Translations under genes and position numbers: made by a program
Assembly (NCBI RefSeq): GCF_963675635.1
Contig: NZ_OY776488.1
Coordinates: forward strand, 2,376,001-2,440,000
Length of the DNA: 64,000 nt
Reading direction: 5' to 3'
Source: an uncultured Pseudodesulfovibrio sp.
Lineage (GTDB): Bacteria; Desulfobacterota; Desulfovibrionia; Desulfovibrionales; Desulfovibrionaceae
The notes under the pieces: generated by a model
Told to the model about the DNA's origin: nothing
Database searches by the model: none
The model's input: the letters and a program-made list of their open reading frames with translations, nothing else
Shown here: piece by piece, positions 7,909 through 18,348 of the stretch
How positions within the stretch are numbered: position 1 is the first letter of the stretch
Layout of the letters: each line of letters opens with the position of its first letter

Positions 7909-10395
7909 ATGAAAAGAACCTTGGTACAGATCAACGGAATGCATTGTGCAGCCTGCTCCGGGCGCATTGAGCGCGTGGTCGGCGGCATGGACGGGGTGGA
8001 ATCAGCGAGTGTCAATCTGGCCGCTGAAACCATGGACCTGACTTTCGACCCGGAAACCCTGTCTGCGGAAGCGATCAGTGAACGTATTAAAGATCTCGGG
8101 TTTGAGGCCGTATTCCCGGTCGAGGGCGGATTGACCAGCCTGAATCTCGCTCTGGGCGGCATGCATTGCGCTGCCTGTTCCGGGCGTATTGAGCGCGTGG
8201 TCGGCAATCTCCCCGGCGTGGACACAGCCGCCGTGAACCTGGCCGCCGAGACCGGCTCCTTCTCTTTTGATCCAGCACAAATTTCCCGCCGAGATATCAG
8301 ACAGGCCATCGCAGACGCCGGATTCTCATCAGAAGTTCAGTCCGATACAGCCAGTCTTTTCGAATCCCGCCGCAAAAAAGCCCAGGAAAGACTGGCCGCC
8401 CAGAAACGGGAGCTTATCCCGGCATTCCTGTTTGCGCTGCCCCTGCTCATCCTATCCATGGGACACATGTGGGGCATGCCGCTACCACAATTCCTCGACC
8501 CCATGCATTCGCCACTCAATTTCGCGCTTGTGCAGCTCGCCCTTACCCTGCCCGTGGTCTGGTCGGGTCGGAACTTCTACCTTCAGGGCATTCCCGCCCT
8601 GCTGCGCGGCGGTCCGAACATGGACTCGCTGGTTGCCATGGGAACGGGCGCTGCCTTCCTCTATTCCTTATGGAATACCATCGCCATCGGCGCGTCCATA
8701 GGCGACGTACACATGCACGCCATGGACCTGTACTATGAATCAGCCGCCGTACTGATCGCCATGATCTCACTCGGTAAATATTTCGAAGCTCACTCAAAAC
8801 TCAAGACATCCGATGCCATCCGCGCACTCATGCAGTTGACGCCGGACACGGCAACACTGCTGACCGACGGGAAACAGTCCACTATTGCCGTGGATGAAGT
8901 GGAGCCCGGAGACCTGCTGCTTATAAAACCGGGAGAACGCATTCCCGTAGACGGCATAGTCACGGACGGACGATCCTCCGTTGATGAATCCATGTTGACC
9001 GGCGAGCCCATGCCCGTGGGCAAGGATATCGGCGACACCGTGGCCGGCGGTACTCTCAACACCCACGGCGCACTGACCATGGAAGTCCAGCGCGTGGGCG
9101 CCGACACCGTACTGGCGCGAATCATCCGGCTCGTGCAGGAGGCGCAGGGGTCCAAAGCTCCCATTGCCAACCTTGCAGACACCATCAGTTTCTATTTCGT
9201 CCCGGCAGTCATGCTGACAGCCCTGATTGCCGGTCTGGCCTGGTACTTCATCGGCGAAGCGGGCTTCCCGTTCAGCCTGCGCATTTTCGTTGCCGTCATG
9301 GTCATTGCCTGCCCATGCGCCATGGGACTGGCAACCCCTGTCTCCATCATGGTCGGCACAGGACGCGGCGCACAGCTTGGCGTCCTCATCAAATCTGGAC
9401 AGGCCCTGCAAGGCGCCGGAGATCTCGACACTGTGGTCTTCGACAAGACCGGCACATTGACCCACGGGCGCCCGGAACTGGCAGCCATTACCATGGTCAG
9501 AGGCACACTGGCCCAGACAGAAGCAATCTATCTGGCCGCTGCCGCAGAGAGCCAGTCCGAGCATCCACTGGCACAGGCCATTGTCCGATACGCCAAGGAC
9601 AAGGAACTTGATTTCCCGGCACCAAACGCCTTCGAAGCCATCCCCGGCAAGGGGATCAAGGCAACCATCGACTATCGGGAAGTCATGATCGGCAACTGGG
9701 CCTTCATGCAGGAACACGGTCTCCACTTCGGAGAAGACGGATTCGCTGAAGAAGCCGTTGGCCACTATGAAAAGCAAGGTGCGACCGTTGTCTATTTTGC
9801 TTCAGAGAACAAGCTCAATGCCCTGTTCGCCATTGCCGACGAAATGCGTGACGAAACCCCGGAGGTCATAGCACGACTCAAGGCCGAAGGCCTGACCCCG
9901 GTCATGCTGACTGGTGACAGCGAGGTTAACGCAAAGGTCATTGCGAAACGGGCCGGTATCGACACCGTGATCGCGAGTGTCATGCCTGACCGCAAGGCAG
10001 AAGAAGTGGTGCGTCTCCAGCAGGAGGGCCGCAAGGTTGCCATGGTAGGCGACGGCATCAACGATGCGCCGGCGCTGGCACAGGCTGATATCGGCATCGC
10101 CATGGGATCTGGCATCGACGTGGCTGTTGAATCCGGCGACGTAGTGCTCATGAAATCCAACCTGCACGGCTTGCTCACCGCCCTCAAGCTCTCGAAGGCG
10201 ACCATGACCAACATCAAACAGAATCTGTTCTGGGCGTTCGCCTTCAACGTCATCGGCATCCCGGTAGCCGCCGGCGTGCTGCACATCTTCGGCGGCCCGA
10301 CCCTGAACCCCATGATAGCGGGAACAGCCATGGCCTTAAGCTCCGTGACTGTGGTGTCAAACGCCCTGCGACTGCGATTCTTCAAGGGCGAGTAA
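7909..10395 (+). CDS. copA: Copper-exporting P1B-type ATPase with two heavy-metal-binding domains
   Basis: An 828-residue P-type ATPase. Two N-terminal HMA domains carry the motif [10 protein letters not shown] with Cys13/Cys16 and Cys87/Cys90; the two are near copies of each other, even at DNA level around the motif. The core shows TGEP at 364-367 (actuator), the membrane CPC at 468-470 that passes Cu(I), DKTGT at 512-516 (phosphorylated Asp), SEHPL near 551 and GDGIND near 714. It pumps Cu(I), possibly also Ag(I), out of the cytoplasm. AAGGA lies upstream of the ATG. A small secreted protein and a CopZ-like chaperone follow on the same strand, forming a likely copper-handling block. No regulator gene is adjacent. 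Confidence 0.95.
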   Translation: MKRTLVQINGMHCAACSGRIERVVGGMDGVESASVNLAAETMDLTFDPETLSAEAISERIKDLGFEAVFPVEGGLTSLNLALGGMHCAACSGRIERVVGNLPGVDTAAVNLAAETGSFSFDPAQISRRDIRQAIADAGFSSEVQSDTASLFESRRKKAQERLAAQKRELIPAFLFALPLLILSMGHMWGMPLPQFLDPMHSPLNFALVQLALTLPVVWSGRNFYLQGIPALLRGGPNMDSLVAMGTGAAFLYSLWNTIAIGASIGDVHMHAMDLYYESAAVLIAMISLGKYFEAHSKLKTSDAIRALMQLTPDTATLLTDGKQSTIAVDEVEPGDLLLIKPGERIPVDGIVTDGRSSVDESMLTGEPMPVGKDIGDTVAGGTLNTHGALTMEVQRVGADTVLARIIRLVQEAQGSKAPIANLADTISFYFVPAVMLTALIAGLAWYFIGEAGFPFSLRIFVAVMVIACPCAMGLATPVSIMVGTGRGAQLGVLIKSGQALQGAGDLDTVVFDKTGTLTHGRPELAAITMVRGTLAQTEAIYLAAAAESQSEHPLAQAIVRYAKDKELDFPAPNAFEAIPGKGIKATIDYREVMIGNWAFMQEHGLHFGEDGFAEEAVGHYEKQGATVVYFASENKLNALFAIADEMRDETPEVIARLKAEGLTPVMLTGDSEVNAKVIAKRAGIDTVIASVMPDRKAEEVVRLQQEGRKVAMVGDGINDAPALAQADIGIAMGSGIDVAVESGDVVLMKSNLHGLLTALKLSKATMTNIKQNLFWAFAFNVIGIPVAAGVLHIFGGPTLNPMIAGTAMALSSVTVVSNALRLRFFKGE

Positions 10396-10485
10396 CGGCT
10401 CGACTTTTTTTCATTTGCATCTTCGGTTGCCTGTTGTATGAACTATGCCTTCTTTTCTACACCACGCACCCACACTGGAGTTATC

Positions 10486-10917
10486 ATGAAAAAAACCACA
10501 CTCGCTCTCATGCTGTTGACCGCACTCTTTGTCTGCTCCACTGCTTCTGCCGGTGACTGGAACCTGACAGAACTCAAAGCACAGGCCGCAAAGGCTGTCC
10601 CCAACGGTATGGAAACAGGCGCTTCGGCTGACGATATGGGCGCTTTTGTCGGCATGCAGGCCGACGGACTGAATTACCAGTTTACACTGGCTGCAGATCA
10701 GGAAAGCCAGATGCCCGACGCACAGGAATTGAGCTACAAAGGACACAAGGCATTCTTCTTCGAACCCGGCATGCCCGGTTCCGGCGGTTTAATGATCTTG
10801 CTTGACGCCGAAAAAAGTCTCACTATCCTGTGCATGGCGGGCTTTGATTCCGACAGGGAATTCGCGTCCGGCGACATGACCACCATAGCCGACAGAATGG
10901 ACCTCGGCGCGCTCTAA
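10486..10917 (+). CDS. Secreted hypothetical protein between copA and the copper chaperone
   Basis: A 143-residue protein with a clear signal peptide (MKKT, hydrophobic core, cleavage probably after ASA at residue 22). The mature part has no cysteine except in a CMAG segment, few Met or His clusters and mixed alpha/beta character, so a copper-binding site is not obvious. The ATG at 10486 is preferred to an in-frame ATG 48 bases upstream because GGAG sits just before it and the signal peptide then begins properly. Its position between copA and a CopZ-like gene suggests a periplasmic role connected with metal stress; that is inference only. Confidence 0.75.
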   Translation: MKKTTLALMLLTALFVCSTASAGDWNLTELKAQAAKAVPNGMETGASADDMGAFVGMQADGLNYQFTLAADQESQMPDAQELSYKGHKAFFFEPGMPGSGGLMILLDAEKSLTILCMAGFDSDREFASGDMTTIADRMDLGAL

Positions 10918-10965
10918 AGGCGGAGCCGATCATTCCTCAACCAAATTACACAGGGAGTCACACGT

Positions 10966-11163
10966 ATGCCCACCATCAAAGTCAAAGGCATGAGTTGTCA
11001 GCATTGCGTCAAGTCCGTCACCGAAGCCATGGAAGCTCTGGGAGCACACGATGTGAGTATTGATCTGCTTTCAGGCAAAGTGACGTATTCAGAAAGCACT
11101 CCCATCACCCCGGAAGCCATCAAGGAGGCCATCACCAAGATCGGCTTCGAAGTGGTGGGCTAG
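10966..11163 (+). CDS. Heavy-metal-associated (HMA) domain copper chaperone, CopZ-like
   Basis: A single-domain HMA protein of 65 residues. The metal site is GMSCQHC with Cys11 and Cys14 on the first loop, and the rest follows the ferredoxin-like beta-alpha-beta-beta-alpha-beta order. Chaperones of this type bring Cu(I) to CopA. The gene follows copA and the secreted protein, with AGGGAG upstream of its ATG, and the next gene begins within two bases of its stop codon, so they are probably co-transcribed. The Gln-His between the cysteines, in place of the more usual small residues, may tune the metal affinity or partner choice. Confidence 0.88.
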   Translation: MPTIKVKGMSCQHCVKSVTEAMEALGAHDVSIDLLSGKVTYSESTPITPEAIKEAITKIGFEVVG

Positions 11164-11164
11164 G

Positions 11165-12061
11165 GTGACGCCAAGCAAAAGCATTGGTTCACTCTGCGCC
11201 CTGCTGGCCACCCTCATCTGGTCAGGCAACTTCATCATAGCGCGGGGGCTCGGCGACGTGCTCCCGCCCATTACTCTGGCAGCGCTGCGCTGGTCTACAG
11301 CCACGCTCGTCCTGCTGCCCTTTGCTGCGCCCATCATCTGGCGTGAACGAAAACTGATCCTCATGCACTGGCAGCACCTGCTGTTCTCTGCCGTACTGGG
11401 CATAACCGTGTTCAATACGTTCATTTATAAGGCAGGACACACAACCGAGGCATTAAACCTGTCGCTCATCGCCACCACCACACCGATCTTCGTGGTTCTT
11501 CTTTCACGCATTTTTCTAGGTGAAGCGATCACACGGTTTCGGGCTCTGGGGCTGGTCATTTCCATAACAGGCATAGTGATCCTGGTCACACGCGGTCAAT
11601 TCCAGGTGCTTCGCGACCTTTCTTTTCATGAAGGAGACATCTGGATGCTCGGGGCAGGTTTCCTCTGGGCTGTCTATTCCATCATGCTCAAGAAAAAGCC
11701 GCAGAAAATTAATCCATACGCCTATCTCGGAACGACCTTCTCCATCGGAACGCTACCACTTATCGCGGGAGCACTGATCGAACAATCCATTGCGCCGCAG
11801 TTCGACCTGACCCCTACCGTCATCGGTTCCGTGCTCTACATCGGCATCGGCGCCTCGCTGGTCTCCTATGTCCTCTGGACCAAAGCGGTCTCCATCATCG
11901 GCCCTTCCTCGGCCTCATTCATCTATTACACCCTGCCTGCGTTCTGCGCAGTGGAGGCGTATTTCATCCTGAACGAATCAGCCACCTGGGCACACGGCGC
12001 AGGCTTCCTGCTCATCGTGAGCGGCATCATGCTGGCAACACATCCGAAATTCAATCAATAA
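11165..12061 (+). CDS. EamA/DMT family transporter
   Basis: A 298-residue integral membrane protein with about ten hydrophobic helices in two similar halves, the layout of EamA (DUF6) exporters of the drug/metabolite superfamily. Typical features are the early LLATLIWSGNFIIARGL and the central LGEAITRFRALGLVISITG. Family members export amino acids, metabolites or toxic compounds; the substrate here cannot be told. The start is a GTG one base after the stop codon of the preceding HMA gene, so translation is probably coupled. The last residues are followed after 16 bases by the cysteine hydrolase gene. Confidence 0.88.
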   Translation: MTPSKSIGSLCALLATLIWSGNFIIARGLGDVLPPITLAALRWSTATLVLLPFAAPIIWRERKLILMHWQHLLFSAVLGITVFNTFIYKAGHTTEALNLSLIATTTPIFVVLLSRIFLGEAITRFRALGLVISITGIVILVTRGQFQVLRDLSFHEGDIWMLGAGFLWAVYSIMLKKKPQKINPYAYLGTTFSIGTLPLIAGALIEQSIAPQFDLTPTVIGSVLYIGIGASLVSYVLWTKAVSIIGPSSASFIYYTLPAFCAVEAYFILNESATWAHGAGFLLIVSGIMLATHPKFNQ

Positions 12062-12077
12062 CCACCACAGAAACACC

Positions 12078-12722
12078 ATGCTCATGCAAGACCCACACAC
12101 CTGTCCTTCTTTCGATTCCTGCGCCCTTATCGTCATCGACATGCAAAACGACTTTGTCCAGCCGGAAGGAACTGCATCAAGCCCCGAAGCCCTCGAAATC
12201 CTTCCCCGAACCATCTCGCTGGTTGAATCCTTCCGCAAGGCTGACCTGTATATTGCCCATGCCATACGCTTCTACGATCAGGATGGCCGCAAAGCGGAAC
12301 CCTGCCGCCGGACTTTCCTTGAAAACGGCTCACAGCTTGTTGTTCCGGGCACGTGGGGGGCGAACATGGCTGACGGTCTGCTTCCGAAAGAAACAGTCCT
12401 CGACCATGAGGAATTGCAGTGGGGAGCCCCCAAACATGTCTCCACTAAAGAATCTGTTTTTTACAAGCCGAGCTGGAGTGCCTTTTACAAGACACAACTG
12501 GAATGGTGCCTACTTGAAGCCTCCGCCGATACCGTCGTCATAGCCGGAACATGGTTCGCCAACTGTGTTCGCCAGACCATTTACGACGCCATGAGCTACA
12601 AACTTCGCGTGGTAGCTGTGCGTGACTGTATCGCCGGAATCACGGACAAAGACTGCGCTGATCTGGAAAAGGTGGGATGTTCTGTCCTGACGGCAGACGA
12701 AATTATCGCTCAACTGGGATAA
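12078..12722 (+). CDS. Cysteine hydrolase of the isochorismatase family
   Basis: A 214-residue alpha/beta hydrolase of the isochorismatase/nicotinamidase superfamily. The catalytic Asp is Asp21 in LIVIDMQNDF, and the nucleophilic Cys is Cys163 in GTWFANCVRQT; a Lys suited for the triad lies in the KHVSTKESVFYK region. Family enzymes hydrolyse amides such as nicotinamide, ureidoacrylate or N-carbamoyl compounds; the substrate cannot be set from sequence alone. It lies 16 bases after the EamA gene and may share its transcript. A tiny open frame with a ribosome binding site follows at 12746-12799. Confidence 0.87.
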   Translation: MLMQDPHTCPSFDSCALIVIDMQNDFVQPEGTASSPEALEILPRTISLVESFRKADLYIAHAIRFYDQDGRKAEPCRRTFLENGSQLVVPGTWGANMADGLLPKETVLDHEELQWGAPKHVSTKESVFYKPSWSAFYKTQLEWCLLEASADTVVIAGTWFANCVRQTIYDAMSYKLRVVAVRDCIAGITDKDCADLEKVGCSVLTADEIIAQLG

Positions 12723-12831
12723 CTGAAAAGGATAGAGGGAAGCACATGGCTCGGCGACAGTTAACACCCGAGGACCAGCCATCCCGCAAAAAGGACTGAT
12801 CGCGTCGCAAGACAGATTGTCGTGTTCATGC

Positions 12832-13818
12832 CTATGGAAGCGGTGCTTTCTTGAAGTCCGGGGAATACCATTCCGGCGGCCCGGCTTCGGCACCATTCTT
12901 TTTGCCCTGCCAGATGTCGTGCTTTTTGAAATGCGCACGAATGGCGTTGTGCATGCCGCGCATGTTGGCGGCCCACTCCGGAGCGAGCAGCTCACCCTTT
13001 TGAGGATTGCCGTTCAAACGATGGATTACGATCTTCGGATCAAGGTACATGATGGCCTCTGACAACGAGTCAAGAAACTCGGCCTGTGTCATCGGCACAT
13101 ACTGTCCGTCCTCAAACCAGCGAGCCAAGAGCGTTCCCCTGCAGACATAGAGGTTATGAAATTTGATGCCGTGGATTGGCAAGGCGTTGAGATACTCGAC
13201 GGTTGCCAAAAGCTCTTCCAGCCCTTCGCGGCCTTGGGGGGCAGGCAGACCGGCCATGACATGGGCCACCACCTTCAGACCTCGCGCGGTCGCGGCGTGC
13301 GTGGCGTCGGCAAAGGCCGAGATGCCATGCCCTCGATTGATGTGCGTCAGCGTCGAGTCGTTTGAAGATTGCAGGCCAAGCTCAAGCACGACCTCCGCCA
13401 ACTCCAGCGCATCCTTCTGTTCTGCCAAAAGATCGAGCTTTGCTTCGTCCAAACAGTCCGGACGTGTCCCAAGAGAAAGGGACGTCAAACCGGGCAGTCC
13501 ATCAAGAGCGGTCAATGTCTGGGCCAGCTTTTCCACCGGGCCATAGGTGTTGGAATAGGATTGCAGGTAGGCGGTATAGCGTTCAATGCCATGTGTCCCC
13601 AGATGAATATCACGCCAGAAGGCCCATTGCTCCGCCAGGGAAAGTCCTCGTTCTCGCATGCCGGAACCCGATCCCAGAGGGTTGCAGAAGACACACCCCT
13701 GTCGAGAAATGGCCCCGTCGCGATTCGGACACGAAAAACCCGCATCCAGTGGTATTTTCTGGACACGTTGACCAAACCGCTGGTGCATATATGCGGAGAG
13801 TGAAAAGGTACGTTGCAT
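12832..13818 (-). CDS. TIGR01212-family radical SAM protein (YhcC/YtqA-like)
   Basis: A 328-residue radical SAM protein. The cluster-binding cysteines are Cys30, Cys42 and Cys45 in FSCPNRDGAISRQGCVFC, the long spacing that marks the YhcC/YtqA group, and the N-terminal RFGQRVQKIPLDAGF is also typical. The [4Fe-4S] cluster would cleave S-adenosylmethionine to start radical chemistry; the physiological substrate of this family is not established as far as I know. The C-terminal part, including LYVCRGTLLARWFEDG, matches the family's tail. The gene converges with the cysteine hydrolase gene. Confidence 0.88.
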   Translation of the reverse strand: MQRTFSLSAYMHQRFGQRVQKIPLDAGFSCPNRDGAISRQGCVFCNPLGSGSGMRERGLSLAEQWAFWRDIHLGTHGIERYTAYLQSYSNTYGPVEKLAQTLTALDGLPGLTSLSLGTRPDCLDEAKLDLLAEQKDALELAEVVLELGLQSSNDSTLTHINRGHGISAFADATHAATARGLKVVAHVMAGLPAPQGREGLEELLATVEYLNALPIHGIKFHNLYVCRGTLLARWFEDGQYVPMTQAEFLDSLSEAIMYLDPKIVIHRLNGNPQKGELLAPEWAANMRGMHNAIRAHFKKHDIWQGKKNGAEAGPPEWYSPDFKKAPLP

Positions 13819-13921
13819 CTTTTTTTTAGAAAAAGTTGAGAAAAAGCCGTCAAACCCTGCTTGGCGTATTGCCTGACTGGGTTACATTTGGTACGAATCT
13901 TCTGTTGAAAACGTACGCTAG

Positions 13922-15040
<1,119 letters not shown>

Positions 15041-15079
15041 CCGGCATCCGGCGTGACCAAACCCACAAGTTGTTCACCA

Positions 15080-15117
15080 GCGCACGGTTGCTCCAATACG
15101 GCAGCCGTGCGTTTTTT
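15080..15117 (+). terminator. Intrinsic terminator between mreB and mreC
   Basis: GCGCACGG and CCGTGCG arms around a 17-base loop, followed by TTTTTT. It lies inside the mre cluster, 23 bases before the mreC start, so read-through probably sets the mreB:mreC ratio. Confidence 0.75.
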
Positions 15118-15139
15118 AACAGTTCGATAGGACACCCCC

Positions 15140-16018
15140 GTGAAAGGCCCGAAAAGAATAGCAGTCATCATCCTGGCAGGATTGTTCGTATACCTCTCCC
15201 TGTATACGTGGAACCTGCGCACAGGGCATCTCGACGCCCTGTCCAGCTACACGGGGCTTGATGTATCCGGTGCTATTTTACGTCCAGGCATATGGGTTAC
15301 CGACCAGATCGGCGACTTCTGGATGCGGTACATCTACCTTGTTGGCCTCAAACAGGAAAATGACGACCTCAAGGCCCAGGCAGCCGAACTCAGACGCGAG
15401 AACATGCTTCTGCACTCCCAGGCACGCTCTGCCGAACGCCTTGAGGATCTGCTCAAATTCACGCCCCCCGACCAATGGGAATACTTCGGCGCACGAGTCA
15501 TCGCCCACCGCATGGGTCCGGCTGGAGCTCTCGACACAATTGCCGTGGACAAAGGCAGCAGTGCCGACGTCGAGGACGACATGCCCGCCGTATCCCTTAA
15601 AGGTGTGGTCGGCCGTGTCTTGCGCACAGGAGCCGCCACATCCACGATTCTCCTGCTCACCGACCCCAACAGCCGTATCGCGGTCATCGGCGCAGAGCAT
15701 CGCTCTCCGGCCATGCTTGCAGGACAAGGCTACGGCAAGCAGCTCATTCTCCGATACATCAACCAGAATGCGCCCATTGAGCCGAATGAGCTCCTGCTGT
15801 CGTCCGGCCTGTCCGGCATCTTTCCCAAGGGATTACCCGTTGCCCGCGTGACCCGCATCCAGCGGTCCGATATTTCTCTGTTCCTCACGGTCATGGCAGA
15901 ACCGCTTGTGGACATGGCCGGTCTGGAAGAAATTCTGTTGCTCAAACGCACACCCGGCAAGCTCCCGGACGAGACCCCTGTCAGCGAGGAGGGTGCAGAC
16001 GGTGCCGCTGACCAATAA
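15140..16018 (+). CDS. mreC: Rod-shape determining protein MreC
   Basis: A 292-residue bitopic protein: a membrane helix at about residues 7-25, a coiled coil near 70-105 (QENDDLKAQAAELRRE), then the two beta-barrel-like periplasmic domains with the family signature GVVGRV near 153 and the NSRIAVI segment. MreC bridges MreB/MreD and PBP2 and activates the elongasome. Translation begins at a GTG. The mreD start lies within the last codons, so the two overlap. The last 15 residues are acidic and look disordered. Confidence 0.94.
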   Translation: MKGPKRIAVIILAGLFVYLSLYTWNLRTGHLDALSSYTGLDVSGAILRPGIWVTDQIGDFWMRYIYLVGLKQENDDLKAQAAELRRENMLLHSQARSAERLEDLLKFTPPDQWEYFGARVIAHRMGPAGALDTIAVDKGSSADVEDDMPAVSLKGVVGRVLRTGAATSTILLLTDPNSRIAVIGAEHRSPAMLAGQGYGKQLILRYINQNAPIEPNELLLSSGLSGIFPKGLPVARVTRIQRSDISLFLTVMAEPLVDMAGLEEILLLKRTPGKLPDETPVSEEGADGAADQ

Positions 16019-16490
16019 TGTTCTGACCGTCCTTTGGTGGGGCGGATACACTATTCTCGGGATATGGGGCCAAAAAGCCCTGCCCGGCGTCGATTTTTTC
16101 GCTGCCGGACTCATTCTTTCCCTTCAAAAGGGTGAAGGCCCGATGGTCACCACCCCACTTGTCGTCATATGGATTCTGCTAGTGGAAGGTACAGGCAATC
16201 TGCCCTTCGGCTACGGCCTGGCGTGGTACGGACTTGTCGTCACATTTTACTTCATGGGACAATGGCTGTTCGAAGCCCGTTCCTTCCTGTTCATGATACT
16301 TATAGGTCTTGGGCTTGGCGTACTCCACCCGCTTTTAGTCAACTCCGTCGCCTCTCTGTCCAACCAGTATGTACCGTTTCAGCCCCTCCTCATCGAAGGG
16401 GCGCTCCAGGCTGGTCTATTCTTCATAATCTGGCTGATCATAGATTTTTTCTATCCACAGAGGCTGCGGCAAAATGTCAAATCTCTATAA
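16002..16490 (+). CDS. mreD: Rod-shape determining protein MreD
   Basis: A 162-residue membrane protein with about five hydrophobic helices and no large soluble part, the size and topology of MreD. I take the GTG at 16002, inside the end of mreC, because GGAGG lies about nine bases before it and the protein then begins VPLTNNVLTVLWWGG; the longer open frame upstream would add a non-membrane extension. It overlaps mreC at its start and the PBP2 gene at its end, so the set is translationally coupled. MreD is sequence-variable, so the call rests partly on position. Confidence 0.88.
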   Translation: MPLTNNVLTVLWWGGYTILGIWGQKALPGVDFFAAGLILSLQKGEGPMVTTPLVVIWILLVEGTGNLPFGYGLAWYGLVVTFYFMGQWLFEARSFLFMILIGLGLGVLHPLLVNSVASLSNQYVPFQPLLIEGALQAGLFFIIWLIIDFFYPQRLRQNVKSL

Positions 16491-18348
16491 CGAATCCGAC
16501 CAACAGCCACCCAGGTCAGGCCTCCTCCTGCTCCAGATGCTCATTCTGGGGCTGTTTTGCCTGTTCGCCGTCAGGCTCTGGTTTCTCCAGATCCACCACG
16601 GCGAAGAATTTGCCCTCAAGGCAAAAGACAACCAGTTGCGTCAGGAATCCATTTTTTCTCCACGCGGACTGATCCGCGATCGCAACGGCGACCTGGTTGC
16701 CATCAATGAACCGGCCTATGCACTCGGACTGATTCGCGAAGACTGCCCGGACATCGAAAAAGCCCTGCATCAGGTGGCATTGTGGACTGGACGAGACTTT
16801 ACCGAACTCCAGGCTCTCTACAAAAAGAACCGCAAACGGGTGAAGCCTTTCGAACCGCTCATCCTGGTACCGGACCTCACATTCGATCAATTGGCTGTCA
16901 TTGAAACCAACAAATTGCGGTGGCCCGGCCTTGAGATTCAGTTTCGCCCTCGCCGTCTGTACCTGTACGGCACACTTCTAGCGCACGTCCTCGGCTACGT
17001 GGCAGAAGCCAACGAAGAAGAACTGTCAAAGAATCAGGAACTCGCTCTTGGAGACACCGTTGGCAAACAGGGCATTGAGTTCATGCTTGAAGAACGCATG
17101 CGCGGCATCAAGGGCCTGACCCAATATGAAGTGGATGTCACAGGGCGACGTCTGCAGGAACGAGTTCTCAAGCACCCCCGTGCCGGACATGAAATTTCTC
17201 TTTCACTCGACCTGGGATTGCAAAAGATCGCCATGGACTGGTTGGATGAAGAGGCCGGAGGTGTTGCCGTAATGGACGCAGACACAGGCCAGCTTCTGGC
17301 TTTGGCTACAGCTCCATCATATGATTCAAATGATTTTTCTTCGGGCCTGACACCCGAGCAATGGGCCAAACTCCGGGACGACCCTCTTCACCCCATGCAG
17401 AACCGCGTCATCCAGTCAGTGTACCCACCGGGCTCGGTCTTCAAGCACGTTATTGCAGGCGCCGGTCTGAGTTATGACATGCTCGATCCAAAAGAAACAG
17501 TTCGCTGCACCGGCGAAACACGGCTCGGTCGCCGTATTTTTCGCTGCTGGAGAAAGGGCGGACACGGGATTGTTGATCTGGAGCGCGCCCTTGTGGAGTC
17601 CTGCGATGTCTATTTCTACAAGATGGGAAAGAAGCTGACCGTCGATCGAATGAGCGAATTTGCCAAGGCTGTCGGCTTCGGAGAGAAGACCGGCATCCGT
17701 CTGCCCCATGAAAAATCCGGCAACATCCCCACCCGCGAATGGAAACGTAAACGGTTCGGTGAAGGCTGGCAGGGAGGCGACAACCTGAATATGTCCATCG
17801 GTCAGGGCTATACTCTTGTGACTCCGCTGCAGGTGGTCAGATTTTTCGCCAGCATCATCAACGGTGGCAAACTGCTTAAACCCTTGCTGCTCAAAGATGA
17901 GAAGACCGTGGTTCAGAATCAGATCCCGCTCACTCACGCCCAGATAGAACTACTCAGACATGCACTGATTCAAACTGTCGACAACAATCGCGGAACATGT
18001 CGCCGCCTGCGCACCAAAGGCGTCACTGTTGGCGGCAAGACCGGAACCGCCCAGGTAGTCCGCCTGACTGACGAGCTCAAGGAATTGAAGGATGACGAAA
18101 TCCCGTACCGATTCCGTGACCATGCATGGATGGCCGCCACCGCAGAAAAAGACGGTCGGCGCTATGCCATCGCAGTACTCGTCGAACACGGCCTGCACGG
18201 TGGAAGCGGCGCAGGCCCAATAATCAAGGCGTGCATCGAGTATCTGTTCAACGGTAAGGTTCAGATGAAACCGGAAGCCAGAAAAGCCAAGGCCAGAGCG
18301 GTTCGCGCCCTGTCCCTCAAGTCCAAGGAGAAACCCGTTGCCAATTGA
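16474..18348 (+). CDS. mrdA: Penicillin-binding protein 2 (elongasome transpeptidase)
   Basis: A 624-residue class B PBP. One N-terminal membrane helix lies at about residues 20-37, followed by the dimerisation domain (with SPRGLIRDRNGDLVA near 61-75). The transpeptidase domain shows SVFK at 321-324 (acylated Ser321), SCD at 376-378 and KTG at 522-524. It cross-links side-wall peptidoglycan together with RodA. The C-terminal about 25 residues are Lys/Ala-rich. It overlaps mreD by 17 bases and rodA by 11 bases. SCD in place of the commoner SxN is normal for the PBP2 branch. Confidence 0.96.
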   Translation: MSNLYNESDQQPPRSGLLLLQMLILGLFCLFAVRLWFLQIHHGEEFALKAKDNQLRQESIFSPRGLIRDRNGDLVAINEPAYALGLIREDCPDIEKALHQVALWTGRDFTELQALYKKNRKRVKPFEPLILVPDLTFDQLAVIETNKLRWPGLEIQFRPRRLYLYGTLLAHVLGYVAEANEEELSKNQELALGDTVGKQGIEFMLEERMRGIKGLTQYEVDVTGRRLQERVLKHPRAGHEISLSLDLGLQKIAMDWLDEEAGGVAVMDADTGQLLALATAPSYDSNDFSSGLTPEQWAKLRDDPLHPMQNRVIQSVYPPGSVFKHVIAGAGLSYDMLDPKETVRCTGETRLGRRIFRCWRKGGHGIVDLERALVESCDVYFYKMGKKLTVDRMSEFAKAVGFGEKTGIRLPHEKSGNIPTREWKRKRFGEGWQGGDNLNMSIGQGYTLVTPLQVVRFFASIINGGKLLKPLLLKDEKTVVQNQIPLTHAQIELLRHALIQTVDNNRGTCRRLRTKGVTVGGKTGTAQVVRLTDELKELKDDEIPYRFRDHAWMAATAEKDGRRYAIAVLVEHGLHGGSGAGPIIKACIEYLFNGKVQMKPEARKAKARAVRALSLKSKEKPVAN

